Assembly: GCA_937139405.1 (NCBI GenBank)
Contig: CAKZPV010000002.1
Span: 1-64,000 of the forward strand
Direction: 5' to 3'
Source of the DNA: an uncultured Nitrospirota bacterium
GTDB lineage: Bacteria > Nitrospirota > Nitrospiria > Nitrospirales > UBA8639
Length of the DNA stretch: 64,000 bases
Shown here: one piece after another, positions 1 to 9,032 of the stretch
Position numbering within the stretch: the first letter of the stretch is position 1
Layout of the letters: the number at the start of each line of letters is the position of its first letter
The notes under the pieces: generated by a model
What the model was told of the DNA's origin: nothing
What the model saw: the letters and a program-made list of their open reading frames with translations, nothing else
Databases searched by the model: none
Translations under genes and position numbers: made by a program

Positions 1-695
1 ACAATTGAAATGACTTCTTTTACCACGTCTTTGAATGACTCAACCGCTTGCCATTGTCCTGACCTCCACCATAAGACTGCGGGGAGAAGAAGACTAATTA
101 AGAACAGGATATGGTCATATCCAATCCAAATATGCCATACCCCTTCTCGGCCAAATTCGAAAAACTCTCGCCAGGTAGTCTTTGCGGTGAGGTCAAGTTG
201 GATGGTCGGCTGTTCAGGGCTGAAGATAGCGGTTTGAGTGCTGGACGGGTGGGTGACTTGAAGTAATCCTCGATGTAGAGGATCAACATCAAAGAATAAG
301 CCATAGTGGAGATTTATGAGCGTGGAGATCGTTGAGCAGTGAATGGAAAATTGTAAGACCGCGTAAGCACCATCGCTATGGTGATCGACCAAATGACGTT
401 CGATATGATTCGAACATGGTGAATTGGCTGCGTTGAGTTTCAAGCGAGAAAGCGCATAACTCGTAATGGCTTCATGTTGGCTCTGAACCTCTCCCCACGT
501 GATTTTGCCGTCATCGTTCCCATCAAGACCCATGGCATGATCCAAATCTCGCAGGGCAATATCCCATTGGCCTCGAATCGTGTGGTCTTCAAAGTGTAGT
601 CGCAAATAACTGTCACTGGGCTTATGGGCAAAGGTTTCGCTAGTACCCAGCATAAGAAGGATGAGGGCGAATAATACAACCATCCAGTTTTTCAT
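1..695 (-). CDS. HupE/UreJ-like membrane protein, partial (3' end outside window)
   Basis: An open minus-strand frame runs from ATG at 695 to the window edge without a stop, giving about 231 residues. It begins with a signal peptide (MKNWMVVLFALILLMLGTSE) followed by FAHKPSDSYL. An EF-hand-like loop, DGNDDGKITWGE, lies near residues 58-69. The visible C-terminal part has GREGVWHIWIGYDHILFLIS, the characteristic HxxxGxDHxLFL motif of the HupE/UreJ_2 family, leading into the first membrane helix. The ATG overlaps the TGA of the upstream TPR gene (ATGA), so translation is probably coupled. Family members are multi-pass membrane proteins of unsettled function, sometimes linked to metal handling. 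The truncation is only the window boundary. Confidence 0.8.
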   Translation of the reverse strand, partial: MKNWMVVLFALILLMLGTSETFAHKPSDSYLRLHFEDHTIRGQWDIALRDLDHAMGLDGNDDGKITWGEVQSQHEAITSYALSRLKLNAANSPCSNHIERHLVDHHSDGAYAVLQFSIHCSTISTLINLHYGLFFDVDPLHRGLLQVTHPSSTQTAIFSPEQPTIQLDLTAKTTWREFFEFGREGVWHIWIGYDHILFLISLLLPAVLWWRSGQWQAVESFKDVVKEVISI

Positions 696-1909
696 GAGAA
701 TTGTTCCATTAACCTTGTGATCTGTTTGTCTTCAAGCTTTATTGTCTTGAGCCAATCCAGGACTGGCTGTGCTGCCGCTGTGTTTTCAGATAGAAGAGCA
801 GCTTCAAGAAGAATTCGGGTATCCCAGGGTTCGCGTTGCACCTTCCAATTTTCCTGAGCGATTTGGAGAGCCTGTTGAGGTTGCTTCAAGAGATGCAGGG
901 TGAAACGAGCTTCTTCTCGTAAATGCCGAGCATCGCCTCGGAGGCGGCTATCCGCAAAACGAGCGCTGAGGCTATCGAAATAATTCTTAAATTGAGGACT
1001 GTGAAGTTGCTGGGCAGCGAGGGTTAACCGTAATAGTAATCCATCAGCGCGAATGTTGCCTTGAAGTAATGTCTCAACGTCTCTTGCGCGATTGTGATCT
1101 AACAAGAAATCACTATAAGCGCCGAGGAGATAGGTGTCCTTTGAATCCAAAGCCAAGGCTTGTTGAAAATGTTCCTCTGCTTTCTCGTCATGACCTAGAC
1201 GTGCGGCGGTTTCGGCTAGGATAGTCAATGCCCATAATTGTTCATCTGACGTTGCGGAAGGGTTTTGTGAATAACTCTGACGCAAGCTGTCGTAGCTATG
1301 CTGTGCTTGCCCATTGACGCTAGAGATATTGGCCATGCAGGAAGTGAAGATCATCGAATTGACTAATCGTAAGAGAGGTCCACAGCTTTGCCGAGCTTCG
1401 GAATACTGACCACGCACCTGGTAAATGACCGCTTGAGTTAACCATGCTTGAGGATGGTAGGGTTGTGAGAGCAATACTTGTTGGAGGTCTTCGAGGGCTT
1501 CATCAAAATGATGTCCCCGTTGCTCGAGCATGGCCCGAATGAGCAGAATTTCAGTTGGCGGAGACGGCATCTTCCACCACGGTAAAAGTGCAGCCCTGGC
1601 ATAGCCATCAAAGCGAGGATCGGCTTCGGTATGGCCTAACTTCAGATAATGTCTGGCAACACGAATGGCCAAAGGTAAGTTTTGTGGATTTTTAGATAAT
1701 TGGCGTTGCCATTGTCGTACTAGTCGTTGTTGGAGATCTCCTGATAAGGGAAGGGTTTCCAATATAGTGTTGTCGTCGTTAGGAATGTAGGGCGTCGCAT
1801 GCACCAGTGCCATATTTTCAGTGTGGAGTTGAGTGAAAATTGCCAGGATCAGCATTCCCACTCTGAACAGCATCTTTCGATAATTCCACCGAGATACGTG
1901 TTGTTGCAT
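692..1909 (-). CDS. TPR-repeat exported protein
   Basis: This is a protein of about 405 residues. It starts with a basic stretch and a hydrophobic segment (MLFRVGMLILAIFTQLH), which is a signal peptide or membrane anchor. The rest is helical tetratricopeptide-like repeats, seen in segments such as HFDEALEDLQQVLLSQPYHP and KAEEHFQQALALDSKDTYLL. It lies 62 bp downstream of the DUF4331 gene on the same strand and its stop overlaps the start of the HupE-like gene, so the three probably form one transcription unit. ATG 1909 was chosen over 1948 because the earlier start falls inside the intergenic hairpin. TPR proteins are protein-interaction scaffolds; the specific partner is unknown. Confidence 0.75.
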   Translation of the reverse strand: MQQHVSRWNYRKMLFRVGMLILAIFTQLHTENMALVHATPYIPNDDNTILETLPLSGDLQQRLVRQWQRQLSKNPQNLPLAIRVARHYLKLGHTEADPRFDGYARAALLPWWKMPSPPTEILLIRAMLEQRGHHFDEALEDLQQVLLSQPYHPQAWLTQAVIYQVRGQYSEARQSCGPLLRLVNSMIFTSCMANISSVNGQAQHSYDSLRQSYSQNPSATSDEQLWALTILAETAARLGHDEKAEEHFQQALALDSKDTYLLGAYSDFLLDHNRARDVETLLQGNIRADGLLLRLTLAAQQLHSPQFKNYFDSLSARFADSRLRGDARHLREEARFTLHLLKQPQQALQIAQENWKVQREPWDTRILLEAALLSENTAAAQPVLDWLKTIKLEDKQITRLMEQFS

Positions 1910-1935
1910 GATTGAATCCCTTGTTTGGCCAGCTT

Positions 1936-1961
1936 CCAGAGGGGGCAAAGACCCCCTCTGG
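1936..1961 (-). other. Intergenic RNA hairpin between DUF4331 and TPR genes
   Basis: A perfect 10-bp inverted repeat, CCAGAGGGGG / CCCCCTCTGG, encloses a 6-nt loop between two co-directional genes. No T-run follows on the minus strand. It is therefore more likely an mRNA stabilising or processing stem, or a partial attenuator, than a full intrinsic terminator. Confidence 0.6.
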
Positions 1962-1971
1962 ACATTTAGGG

Positions 1972-3501
1972 CTAGTTACAGGAGTTTGCTCCAAGTTCTC
2001 CGCAATCGATATGTCGTCGATTGCGTCCATCGTGTGGCGTCGGCAGAAACGGAAATTGTGTGGCAATCCCGTTTACCGTCACATAGGACCCAGGGGCATC
2101 TTCAAGAAAATTGACACCATCTCCTACACGATTGTCGATGAAGACTTGCCCACCAACAACTCGGGTCGCAATATCTGTGACATCGTCGTTAGGACGACGT
2201 CCATTTGGAAATCCTGCTGGATCCGGTGGGGTCGCCAGTCCACCCAATCGTTTTTGTTGATCAGGAGATGTGGGCTGTATGCTCAAGTTCAAGCGAAGGA
2301 GCTCTGAACATGGCGAGCCACAATTTAGGCCATCCAACGGTTGGCCAGGATATTTCAGAAAAAGCTGCATCAAATCTGTTCTAGGTGTAGGTGGAACATC
2401 AAGTCCAAAAATCAAGTTCAGTGCGGTTGCCAGCGAAGGGGCTTTGAAGAATTCTTGAAATTGTGCTTCGTCCTCCGGTTCGGAGGCATTCCATTTATCT
2501 TTGGTGGGCGTATCAATTATGAGCTCGTTCACCAACGGATTGGCCAGTCGAGAGACTTGGACAAACCGACCGGCTTCTTTCGTCCGGCCATTATTTTTCA
2601 ACACTTTCACTTTCTGTCGACTTGTAGAGGCGTACACACCAATGTGAGAATTGTTCGTAGAGTTTGCCGTTTGCCCATCCACTGTTACACGCGAAATTGG
2701 GATTTCCAACACAATACTGTTGATATTGAATCCACTGAAACGGTTCATCCCAAAAGGATTGCTAACATCATTGGCATCCTCTTCTTCGGTTAAGGCCGGA
2801 ACGGGGCGGCGAAGGTTCACGGTGTCAAAAACGGCGCCCAGGTCAATGTAAAAAGTCTCAGCCCGCTGCCCGGCAAAGGCTCGAATCCCAGTTTTGGAAT
2901 CGGTGTAGATGCCTTGAGCTGCCAGACTTTCATAATCTGGCATAGTGGCGGGTCCTACGTTGGAGGGAACGGCTACGAGCGTTTGCCCTTTAAAAAGCCG
3001 CTTACGTTTTTTTCCTTTTTTCCCGCGGACCTCCGTTACCGTATAGGTTTGACGTCGGGTGAGACCTTCAGATCCTGAGCCATCTAAGGCTGTGATCCCT
3101 TGAAGTGCAGGAACAGCGCCGATGTTGGGATTGCCCACAAACGGAAGTGGAAAATTCAAGGATCCTAAGGCGGGTCTGTTTTCGGTAGAAAATTTGACTT
3201 CGTAGACAATATCTTCTGCTTTGCCATCCTTATTATTGTCGAGATGAATCCGGTAGAGGACCGTGTCATCAAAGGCAAAGTAATTGGGCCCATCACCAGG
3301 ATCCTGTCCAGGGATAGTGTTGAGGATAAACACCACTTTGTCCGGGTCTTCCCAGCTCCGAAAGGCATAGGTGTCTGTATTGTCCGCCGCTGGATCCATG
3401 GCAATAGATGGTGCCTCTCGATGGCTGGCTCCAAAAGCCGGAACGGCCATGAGGGTGGACATTAATAACGGTAACAATTTGTGAATCGTCGTGAGTCGCA
3501 T
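1972..3501 (-). CDS. DUF4331 family exported protein
   Basis: The protein has about 509 residues, starting at ATG 3501 behind a strong AAAAGGAGATGTC Shine-Dalgarno. The signal peptide (MRLTTIHKLLPLLMSTLMAV, then PAFGA) is followed by SHREAPSIAMDPAADNTDTY, the hallmark N-terminus of DUF4331 proteins. A short basic insertion (GKKGKKRKRLFKG) sits in the middle. The C-terminus, CGELGANSCN, has two cysteines that could form a disulfide. DUF4331 proteins are secreted or periplasmic and have no established biochemical role. Their common neighbours are TPR and HupE-like genes, as here. Confidence 0.85.
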   Translation of the reverse strand: MRLTTIHKLLPLLMSTLMAVPAFGASHREAPSIAMDPAADNTDTYAFRSWEDPDKVVFILNTIPGQDPGDGPNYFAFDDTVLYRIHLDNNKDGKAEDIVYEVKFSTENRPALGSLNFPLPFVGNPNIGAVPALQGITALDGSGSEGLTRRQTYTVTEVRGKKGKKRKRLFKGQTLVAVPSNVGPATMPDYESLAAQGIYTDSKTGIRAFAGQRAETFYIDLGAVFDTVNLRRPVPALTEEEDANDVSNPFGMNRFSGFNINSIVLEIPISRVTVDGQTANSTNNSHIGVYASTSRQKVKVLKNNGRTKEAGRFVQVSRLANPLVNELIIDTPTKDKWNASEPEDEAQFQEFFKAPSLATALNLIFGLDVPPTPRTDLMQLFLKYPGQPLDGLNCGSPCSELLRLNLSIQPTSPDQQKRLGGLATPPDPAGFPNGRRPNDDVTDIATRVVGGQVFIDNRVGDGVNFLEDAPGSYVTVNGIATQFPFLPTPHDGRNRRHIDCGELGANSCN

Positions 3502-4045
3502 GACATCTCCTTTTAATCGGATTAGAGCTTTCAAAAGACCAATCCTCTTAGGTTTGAATGAATCCTCACCTGGCCAGCTTGGATGACTTACAGAGCTTTA
3601 CGAGTGAGTAGGTGATTTTGGATTTCTTTTTCACTAACTCATGGAAGATTCTCCGCTTCCTGGCGATTCAAGTGCGGAATAAGCCTATGATGGCCGAGGA
3701 TGTAATCTTGTGTTGGCAAGAGGCAGGATGAGCGCCAAGCTAAATCTTTAGATTAGACGCTAGGAAAAGCAGTCGTGTACCTAGAAGTTCTGGTGGGAAG
3801 TCGAACAATTGATCTGTATTGCAAAGGACCAATGGAATGTGAGGAGGAGGCATACTGAAGACGGAGCTTTGAATATCCGAACAAAAGAGTTTGGGGAGGA
3901 TTCACAGTCTTCCAGACTCAGAGGCGTGGTGGCTAGAGCCACGGACATTCGTTGTTAACTTGTGTAAGGCATTACTACACTACTTTGCCACAGTCTTTCT
4001 TATATAAAACGGGCCTGGCTCACTAAAGAGGTAGAGTGTTGTTAC
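3502..4045. other. Intergenic region, no gene seen
   Basis: About 540 bp lie between the start of the DUF4331 gene and the terminator of the cytochrome P460 gene. It must hold the DUF4331 promoter. I could not identify convincing -35/-10 boxes, a conserved RNA fold or a coding frame with family resemblance. Confidence 0.5.
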
Positions 4046-4075
4046 AAAAAAGGCGAGGGATTTCAGTCCCTCGCC
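4046..4075 (-). terminator. Intrinsic terminator of the P460 gene
   Basis: The perfect 9-bp stem GGCGAGGGA / TCCCTCGCC has a 6-nt loop. On the minus strand it is followed by six T residues. It sits about 65 bp after the cytochrome P460 stop codon. Confidence 0.85.
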
Positions 4076-4141
4076 AGTCTGCTTGAAAATGGTTTGTGAT
4101 TCGCGAATGTCATTTGCTACGTAACAGGTTTTTCACAGGGA

Positions 4142-4690
4142 TTAATACGAATGTCCTCGCTTCATGAAATACTCATCATACCGATGGACATAATCTTTGG
4201 CCTCCCCTAAAGGCATATGACAGCTTCGGCATTTCCCATACTTAATATCTAGCCGATCGCCATTTGCTTTAAATGCCGAGTAAATCCAATCACCATTCTT
4301 GAGACCTTCAGGAGCATTTTTGCCCCATCCTGCGCCTTTCTGCATGACAAAAACCTTTGCTAAGCCATCTTTTATCAAGTTGCCGTCTCGATTTTTGGTA
4401 AAAGAATTATCAGCATTCTTTTTAGCGTTATGGATTTCCATGACGAGGATACTTCCATTCGCAAAATTTTCACCCTTATGGGTTTCAGCTCCTCTTTGAT
4501 TAACATATAAATCGCGCACCGCGTTGGGTTTCTGAATGCCGTGTAAAAATTTCGGAAAAGACTTGTAAAGAGTGGGAAATGCTAATTCCCCATCTTTGGG
4601 TGTACCATTGGATGGAGCCGAAGGAGTCATAGCCATACCTCCACACCCAAAGATCGACAGCATGACTCCAGCTATTAAGATTTGACGCAT
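4142..4690 (-). CDS. Cytochrome P460 family lipoprotein
   Basis: The protein has 182 residues, with ATG 4690 preceded by AAGGAGGTTGTAAAA. An N-terminal lipobox (MLSIFGC) predicts a lipid-anchored periplasmic protein. The C-terminal half has GKCRSCHMPLGEAKDYV, in which CRSCH is the CxxCH heme-attachment motif, and the fold signature matches cytochrome P460. In ammonia oxidisers cytochrome P460 oxidises hydroxylamine, and related members handle NO or hydroxylamine in methanotrophs. The family's heme-lysine cross-link residue cannot be assigned by eye (several lysines lie upstream). The gene is divergent from an ECF sigma/anti-sigma pair, which may control it. A nitrogen-oxide detoxification role is inference. 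Confidence 0.85.
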   Translation of the reverse strand: MRQILIAGVMLSIFGCGGMAMTPSAPSNGTPKDGELAFPTLYKSFPKFLHGIQKPNAVRDLYVNQRGAETHKGENFANGSILVMEIHNAKKNADNSFTKNRDGNLIKDGLAKVFVMQKGAGWGKNAPEGLKNGDWIYSAFKANGDRLDIKYGKCRSCHMPLGEAKDYVHRYDEYFMKRGHSY

Positions 4691-5041
4691 TTTTACAACC
4701 TCCTTGAATTGAAAAATTAGTAAATTAGGGACCTTCTGTCTCTCTTCATCGAAGCCACTAAAAGAGCTTTTTAGTCTAGGTGGCTTACGCCATGCGTTTG
4801 CTGAACATTTGATCCGATCGCGAAAGGCCGAGTAAGGAATATTATTATTCAATATTCTTTTTTCATGAAAACGGTGTTGGATACCCCTCATCTTGCAAAT
4901 TGAGCTTCACGATGAACTCACAGGTTCTTCGTGATTCCTCACCTAGTCGTTGTGTATCGTGTAATGAGATATACGAGAGCACATTGTAGTTTGGATCTCT
5001 TCAATAGATTTTTTTTGAGCCAAATTTTATAATGAAGCCAA
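4691..5041. promoter_or_regulatory. Divergent promoter region (P460 / ECF sigma)
   Basis: This 351-bp region separates two divergent transcription starts. I looked for paired ECF-type motifs on both strands and found only candidates with poor spacing, so no site is assigned. The region is A/T rich near both ends. Confidence 0.4.
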
Positions 5042-5689
5042 ATGTTGCCTGAGACTCGTACTACAGAATGTGAGGGAACGTCGGAATTGCACTACTCCCC
5101 TAAGGCCAAAGAACTCAGTGGGAATGATCGAGTCCTAATAGGACTGATTGGTCAGGCAGCAAAAGGAGATGAAGCAGCATTGGGGATTCTCTACGACAAA
5201 ACCGGATCACAGGTGTATGGTTTAGCCTTCCGAATGCTCAACGATTCAACGATGGCCGAAGAAGTCACTATGGATGTCTACATGCAGGTGTGGAAACAAG
5301 CCGAAAAATTTGATCAAAGCCGAGGCAACCCAATTGTGTGGCTCACCGTTTTGACTCGTAGTCGTGCCATTGATCGTTTTCGGGTGGGAAAGAAAGATCG
5401 GGAATCCCGTGAACCCCTAGAGGAAATTTCGGATGAGCGGGATGAAAAACATGACCCCGAACAGAGTAGTTTCTATTTAGAGCAAGGTCGAATTGTTCGC
5501 AAGGCCCTCAATTCGTTGCCGACTGAACAGCGTGACATCATCGAATTAGTGTATTTTGAAGGACTCAGTCAAAGTGAAATTGCTCATCATATTGGTGAAC
5601 CTCTTGGTACGGTGAAAACTCGCATCCGATTGGGTATGGTAAAATTACGAAATCTTCTTGGGCCTCTACTAGAGGAAGGGCTTGTGTAA
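5042..5689 (+). CDS. ECF-type RNA polymerase sigma factor (SigK/RpoE-like)
   Basis: The protein has 215 residues. Region 2 is seen as ILYDKTGSQVYGLAFRMLND followed by EEVTMDVYMQVWKQAEKFD. The region-2.4-like WLTVLTRSRAIDRFR comes next. Region 4 ends in LSQSEIAHHIGEPLGTVKTR, a typical helix-turn-helix. The stop codon overlaps the start of the next gene (TAATG), the standard arrangement for a sigma factor and its anti-sigma. No strong Shine-Dalgarno precedes ATG 5042, so the exact start is less certain. Likely targets are its own operon and perhaps the divergent P460 gene. Confidence 0.88.
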   Translation: MLPETRTTECEGTSELHYSPKAKELSGNDRVLIGLIGQAAKGDEAALGILYDKTGSQVYGLAFRMLNDSTMAEEVTMDVYMQVWKQAEKFDQSRGNPIVWLTVLTRSRAIDRFRVGKKDRESREPLEEISDERDEKHDPEQSSFYLEQGRIVRKALNSLPTEQRDIIELVYFEGLSQSEIAHHIGEPLGTVKTRIRLGMVKLRNLLGPLLEEGLV

Positions 5690-6318
5690 TGATTCACCAA
5701 GAACCCAGCGATGAAGTCATGGAACAGGCTGCGTTATACGCTTTGGGGGTCCTAGAGGGGCAGGAAAAGGAAGCCTTTGAGAAGCTCGTCGCGGAAGGGT
5801 GTGCGACGTGTCAGGCTGTCAAAGACTTTCAGAATGTCGCAGGCCGACTTGGCTCCTCCGTGAAACCGATGACTCCGCCGTCTTCTCTTCGCGCAACGTT
5901 AATGGACCGGATTGCAGCGGAACCAAAGGCCCATCAACATGCGTCGACATCCAAACCGGTTGAACAATTGGAGAATGAAGGGTTGACCTTTGTTCGGTCG
6001 ACTGATGATCTTTGGCAGGAGATTTTTCCTGGAATCTTGTTGAAGCCACTCTCTTTCGATAAAACTCAAGGGCGAATGACGGCACTTGCGCGTATGGCTC
6101 CAGGGAAAAATTATGCCGCCCATAAACACACTGCTCCTGAAGAATTTTATGTGCTAGAAGGTACGTGCTTTGTTGGGGGGCAATTGCTGCACCCTGGCGA
6201 TTATCACAGGGCTGAAGTTGGGACTGTTCATCATGAGACTTCTACGGAAGATGGGTGTTTGATGTTGATGACTTTCTCGCCAAATAATGAAATGCTGGAT
6301 TCTGTTAAGACCTCTTAG
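5689..6318 (+). CDS. ChrR-like anti-sigma factor with C-terminal cupin domain
   Basis: The protein has 209 residues. Its N-terminal part (MEQAALYALGVLEGQEKEAF) matches the anti-sigma domain of RskA/ChrR-type factors. The usual zinc motif HxxxCxxC is represented only by VAEGCATC, so the histidine is replaced. The C-terminal half is a cupin: HKHTAPEEFYVLEG and LLHPGDYHRAEVGTVHHE give the metal-binding His/Glu set. In ChrR the cupin senses singlet oxygen or another oxidant and releases the sigma factor. It is translationally coupled to the sigma gene. Confidence 0.82.
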   Translation: MIHQEPSDEVMEQAALYALGVLEGQEKEAFEKLVAEGCATCQAVKDFQNVAGRLGSSVKPMTPPSSLRATLMDRIAAEPKAHQHASTSKPVEQLENEGLTFVRSTDDLWQEIFPGILLKPLSFDKTQGRMTALARMAPGKNYAAHKHTAPEEFYVLEGTCFVGGQLLHPGDYHRAEVGTVHHETSTEDGCLMLMTFSPNNEMLDSVKTS

Positions 6319-6428
6319 GGCTTCAGTCCGCTTCTTTCCTCCTCTGAACATTTCGCACAGACATCTTAGGTCAGGAATTTTTTCAACCAAAGGACCGGGT
6401 TTTTAGTTGAGAAATTCTTTTGTGAAAA

Positions 6429-7091
6429 CTAAGCTTGAGGTTTTTCGAAGAGGTGGGGATGGTCTTGAAAGAGTTGGTCTTTGACTTCCTGATCGAGTTG
6501 GGCCTGATAGAGAGTTTTAGCTTTGGCTAGGAGGTCGATGGAGACGTGAGTGACACCTAGTAGGTTAGCTTCTTGAAGGATAGCTCCGGTAAAGGACGTA
6601 TCTTGAAACGAGGCCCCTTGGAGGTTGGCTCTCATCAATTTCGCTTCACGCAAGTCAGTGAGATTCAATTTCGTTTGAGATAGATTTGCTCCGGTGAGGT
6701 TACCCCAGGGCAGCGAGGCTTGAGTAAGGTTAGACCTTTCTAGATTTGCCCCCTCTAAATTACACGCGATTAATCCAGTCGCTGTGAGGTCTACTCCGAT
6801 CATCGTCGCGAACGAAAGATTGGCTTTGATGAAATTGGCTTCAAGGATATCGGCTTCGGTGAGATTGGCTCTGGTCAGAAGAGCTTCGGTGAGATTGGCT
6901 CGATAGAGATACGCATCGGAGAGATCTACGCCTTCCAGGTTGGCATGGCTTAAATCGAGGCTTGTAAAGTCGTATCCGGAGAGATCGGCTCCACTGAGGT
7001 CTGGTAGTGGTGATTGGGAATTTCGGCGAAATTTATTCCATTCCTCGACACCACCGTCGATCAACAATCGCACATGTTCCGGATTGGCCAT
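6429..7091 (-). CDS. Pentapeptide-repeat protein
   Basis: The protein has 220 residues. From about residue 32 to 180 it is built of A(D/N)Lxx pentapeptides, such as SGADLSGYDF, RANLTEADILEANF and NLTGANLSQTKLNL, which fold into a right-handed quadrilateral beta-helix. There is no signal peptide. The C-terminal 40 residues are helical and non-repetitive. It lies just downstream of hflC on the same strand with a 64-bp gap, so it may be co-transcribed. The molecular role of most such proteins is unknown. Some mimic DNA and inhibit gyrase, but nothing here points to that. Confidence 0.8.
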   Translation of the reverse strand: MANPEHVRLLIDGGVEEWNKFRRNSQSPLPDLSGADLSGYDFTSLDLSHANLEGVDLSDAYLYRANLTEALLTRANLTEADILEANFIKANLSFATMIGVDLTATGLIACNLEGANLERSNLTQASLPWGNLTGANLSQTKLNLTDLREAKLMRANLQGASFQDTSFTGAILQEANLLGVTHVSIDLLAKAKTLYQAQLDQEVKDQLFQDHPHLFEKPQA

Positions 7092-7155
7092 GGGTTACAC
7101 GACAAGGAACGTCAGAGAGACATGAATCAGGATGAGCAGCGAAAAATGGTCTCGT

Positions 7156-8013
7156 CTAGCGGCTCTTGAGGAATTTGAGGAATTCGGAGTCTGGCGTGAG
7201 GACCATGGTAGTATCTGCAGAAAAGGTTTTCTTGTAAGCTTCCATTGATCGGACGAATTCAAAAAACTTTGGGTCTTGTTTGTAGGCAGTGGCATAGATT
7301 TTATAAGCTTGGGCTTCCCCTTCTCCTCGCAGTTCTTGAGACGTCTTATAGGCTTCAGCCAAAATAATTTCTTTATCTTTTTCTGCCTCAGATCGGATCT
7401 TTTGTGCCTCTTCTTCCCCTTCCGCGCGGTATTGCTTAGCTTGGCGTTCTCGTTCAGCTTGCATACGTTGGAAAATAGCTTTTTCATTTTGTTCTGGAAG
7501 ATCCGCACGTTTGATCCGCACGTCTAAGACTTCTAGTCCATACACTGAGGCTTTTTCATTGGATCGATCAGAAACAAGTTTCATGATCAGCGCACGGTTT
7601 GCAGAGACAATTTCTGCTAGCTCATGCCGTCCTAGTTCAACGCGAAGCTCTGAATAGACGATGTCGTCCAACCGTTGAAGGGCTCCCCGCTGTGTTTGAA
7701 ACGCTTGAAAAACTTTTAAGGGATCAACAATTCGCCATTTGGCGAAGTTATCGATGACTAACGATTTTTTATCACTGGTGATGACATCTCGAGACGGCGC
7801 GTCATAATCTAAGTAACGTTTATCGAAAAAGGTGACTTGATGGTAGAAGGGGATTTTAAATTTAAGGCCGGGTTCCGTGATCGTTCGTTGAGGTTTTCCT
7901 AATGCCACGACGATTGCGGTTTCCGTCAAATCAACGACGAAAAACGGGGAGAGACCCAGCGTGACCAGGAGTCCGAATACTAAAATAATTCCAAGGATGA
8001 GATTTTGTTTCAT
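7156..8013 (-). CDS. hflC: HflC, SPFH/band-7 modulator of FtsH
   Basis: The protein has 285 residues. One N-terminal membrane helix (LILGIILVFGLLVTLGLSPF) precedes a band-7 domain with FVVDLTETAIVVALGKPQR. A long helical region follows, rich in E/A/K/R (RAEGEEEAQKIRSEAEKDKE). This matches HflC, which with HflK forms the periplasm-facing cage that surrounds FtsH in the inner membrane. The start ATG overlaps the hflK stop (ATGA), as in most hflKC operons. Confidence 0.93.
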   Translation of the reverse strand: MKQNLILGIILVFGLLVTLGLSPFFVVDLTETAIVVALGKPQRTITEPGLKFKIPFYHQVTFFDKRYLDYDAPSRDVITSDKKSLVIDNFAKWRIVDPLKVFQAFQTQRGALQRLDDIVYSELRVELGRHELAEIVSANRALIMKLVSDRSNEKASVYGLEVLDVRIKRADLPEQNEKAIFQRMQAERERQAKQYRAEGEEEAQKIRSEAEKDKEIILAEAYKTSQELRGEGEAQAYKIYATAYKQDPKFFEFVRSMEAYKKTFSADTTMVLTPDSEFLKFLKSR

Positions 8014-9032
8014 TGTGCGCCACCTCCACGAGACTGGCGAAGACGATCTAAGGGAAGATAGGGCAATACGCTTTTTGCAGCGTTGGAATCCAAGATGATT
8101 TTTTCGGTATTGGAAAGGACTTCTTCCATGGTTTCAATATACACGCGTTTACTAATCACGTCTTTCCCTTGTTTGTATTCTTTTAAGGTTTGCAGGAAGT
8201 GATTGGCTTCCCCTTCGGATCGGTTAATACGAGATTGGGCGTAGGCTTTTGCCTGGTTGATGGCTTGTGCTGCTTCCCCCTTCGCTCTGGGAATGAGGTC
8301 ATTCCTGAAACCATGTGCCTGATTGATGAGTTTCTCTCGATCTTCTTTTGCGCTGGCCACATCTTTGAAAGCTGCTGCGACGGCCTCTGGGGGATTCACG
8401 TCCTGGAGCTGAATTTGGGCAATCTGCACGCCAGCTTGGTATTGATCCAGAATACCTTGCAGTAATAATTGGGCGTTTTGTTGAATTTCAGCTTTTCCAA
8501 CGGTTAAGGCTTCATCGATCTTGCTTTTTCCGATGACTTCGCGCATAGCCGCTTCTGCTGCATTATGAATGGTGTTTTCGACATTGGCGACTTGGTAGAG
8601 ATAATTCTTCGCATCGTTAATTTTGTATTGGACGATAAATTCGAGTGAGAGAATATTCATATCCCCTGTCAGCATCAGGGCTTCACGTGGGACGAATCTG
8701 GTGCGTCCTCGGTCCGTACGGAACCCCACTTCCACTCGATGCAATTTTTCGACTTTTGGTGTATCGACTGTTTCGGCAAATGGAATTTTGAAGTGAGGAC
8801 CTGATTCCACTACTCGGACAATATCTCCAAATCGTTTGACCAAGCCTTGTTCGTCAGGTGCAACAATAAAAACGGATTGCCAGAGGGCCAATACAGCTAT
8901 CACAATATAGATGATAGACTTAAAGCCTTTTCCTGGGACGAGATTTTTGATTTGATCTTGAGCTTTGCGTAAGGCTTCATCCAGAGGGTCTTGCCCGCTG
9001 CCGCCCCATGGATCTTTAGGTTCCCATGCCAT
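8010..9032 (-). CDS. hflK: HflK, SPFH/band-7 modulator of FtsH
   Basis: The protein has 340 residues from ATG 9032, beginning MAWEPKDPWGGSGQDPLDEA, the typical glycine/proline-rich HflK N-terminus. A membrane helix (SIIYIVIAVLALWQSVFIV) and a band-7 domain (PDEQGLVKRFGDIVRVVESG) follow, then a coiled segment with AEIQQNAQLLLQGILDQYQA. It is the first gene of the hflKC operon and divergent from rluE. Upstream in-frame starts (to 9128) were rejected because conservation begins at MAWEPKDPWGG. Confidence 0.93.
   Translation of the reverse strand: MAWEPKDPWGGSGQDPLDEALRKAQDQIKNLVPGKGFKSIIYIVIAVLALWQSVFIVAPDEQGLVKRFGDIVRVVESGPHFKIPFAETVDTPKVEKLHRVEVGFRTDRGRTRFVPREALMLTGDMNILSLEFIVQYKINDAKNYLYQVANVENTIHNAAEAAMREVIGKSKIDEALTVGKAEIQQNAQLLLQGILDQYQAGVQIAQIQLQDVNPPEAVAAAFKDVASAKEDREKLINQAHGFRNDLIPRAKGEAAQAINQAKAYAQSRINRSEGEANHFLQTLKEYKQGKDVISKRVYIETMEEVLSNTEKIILDSNAAKSVLPYLPLDRLRQSRGGGAQ

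Noticed and set aside
440-679. 79-codon minus-strand frame inside the HupE-like gene
   Set aside because: It overlaps the well-supported frame starting at 695, which has a signal peptide and the family motif.
4691-5041. ECF-type -35/-10 pairs before the P460 and sigma genes
   Set aside because: Candidate TGATC/CGTAA-like boxes had spacing of about 21 bp, outside the usual 16-17.
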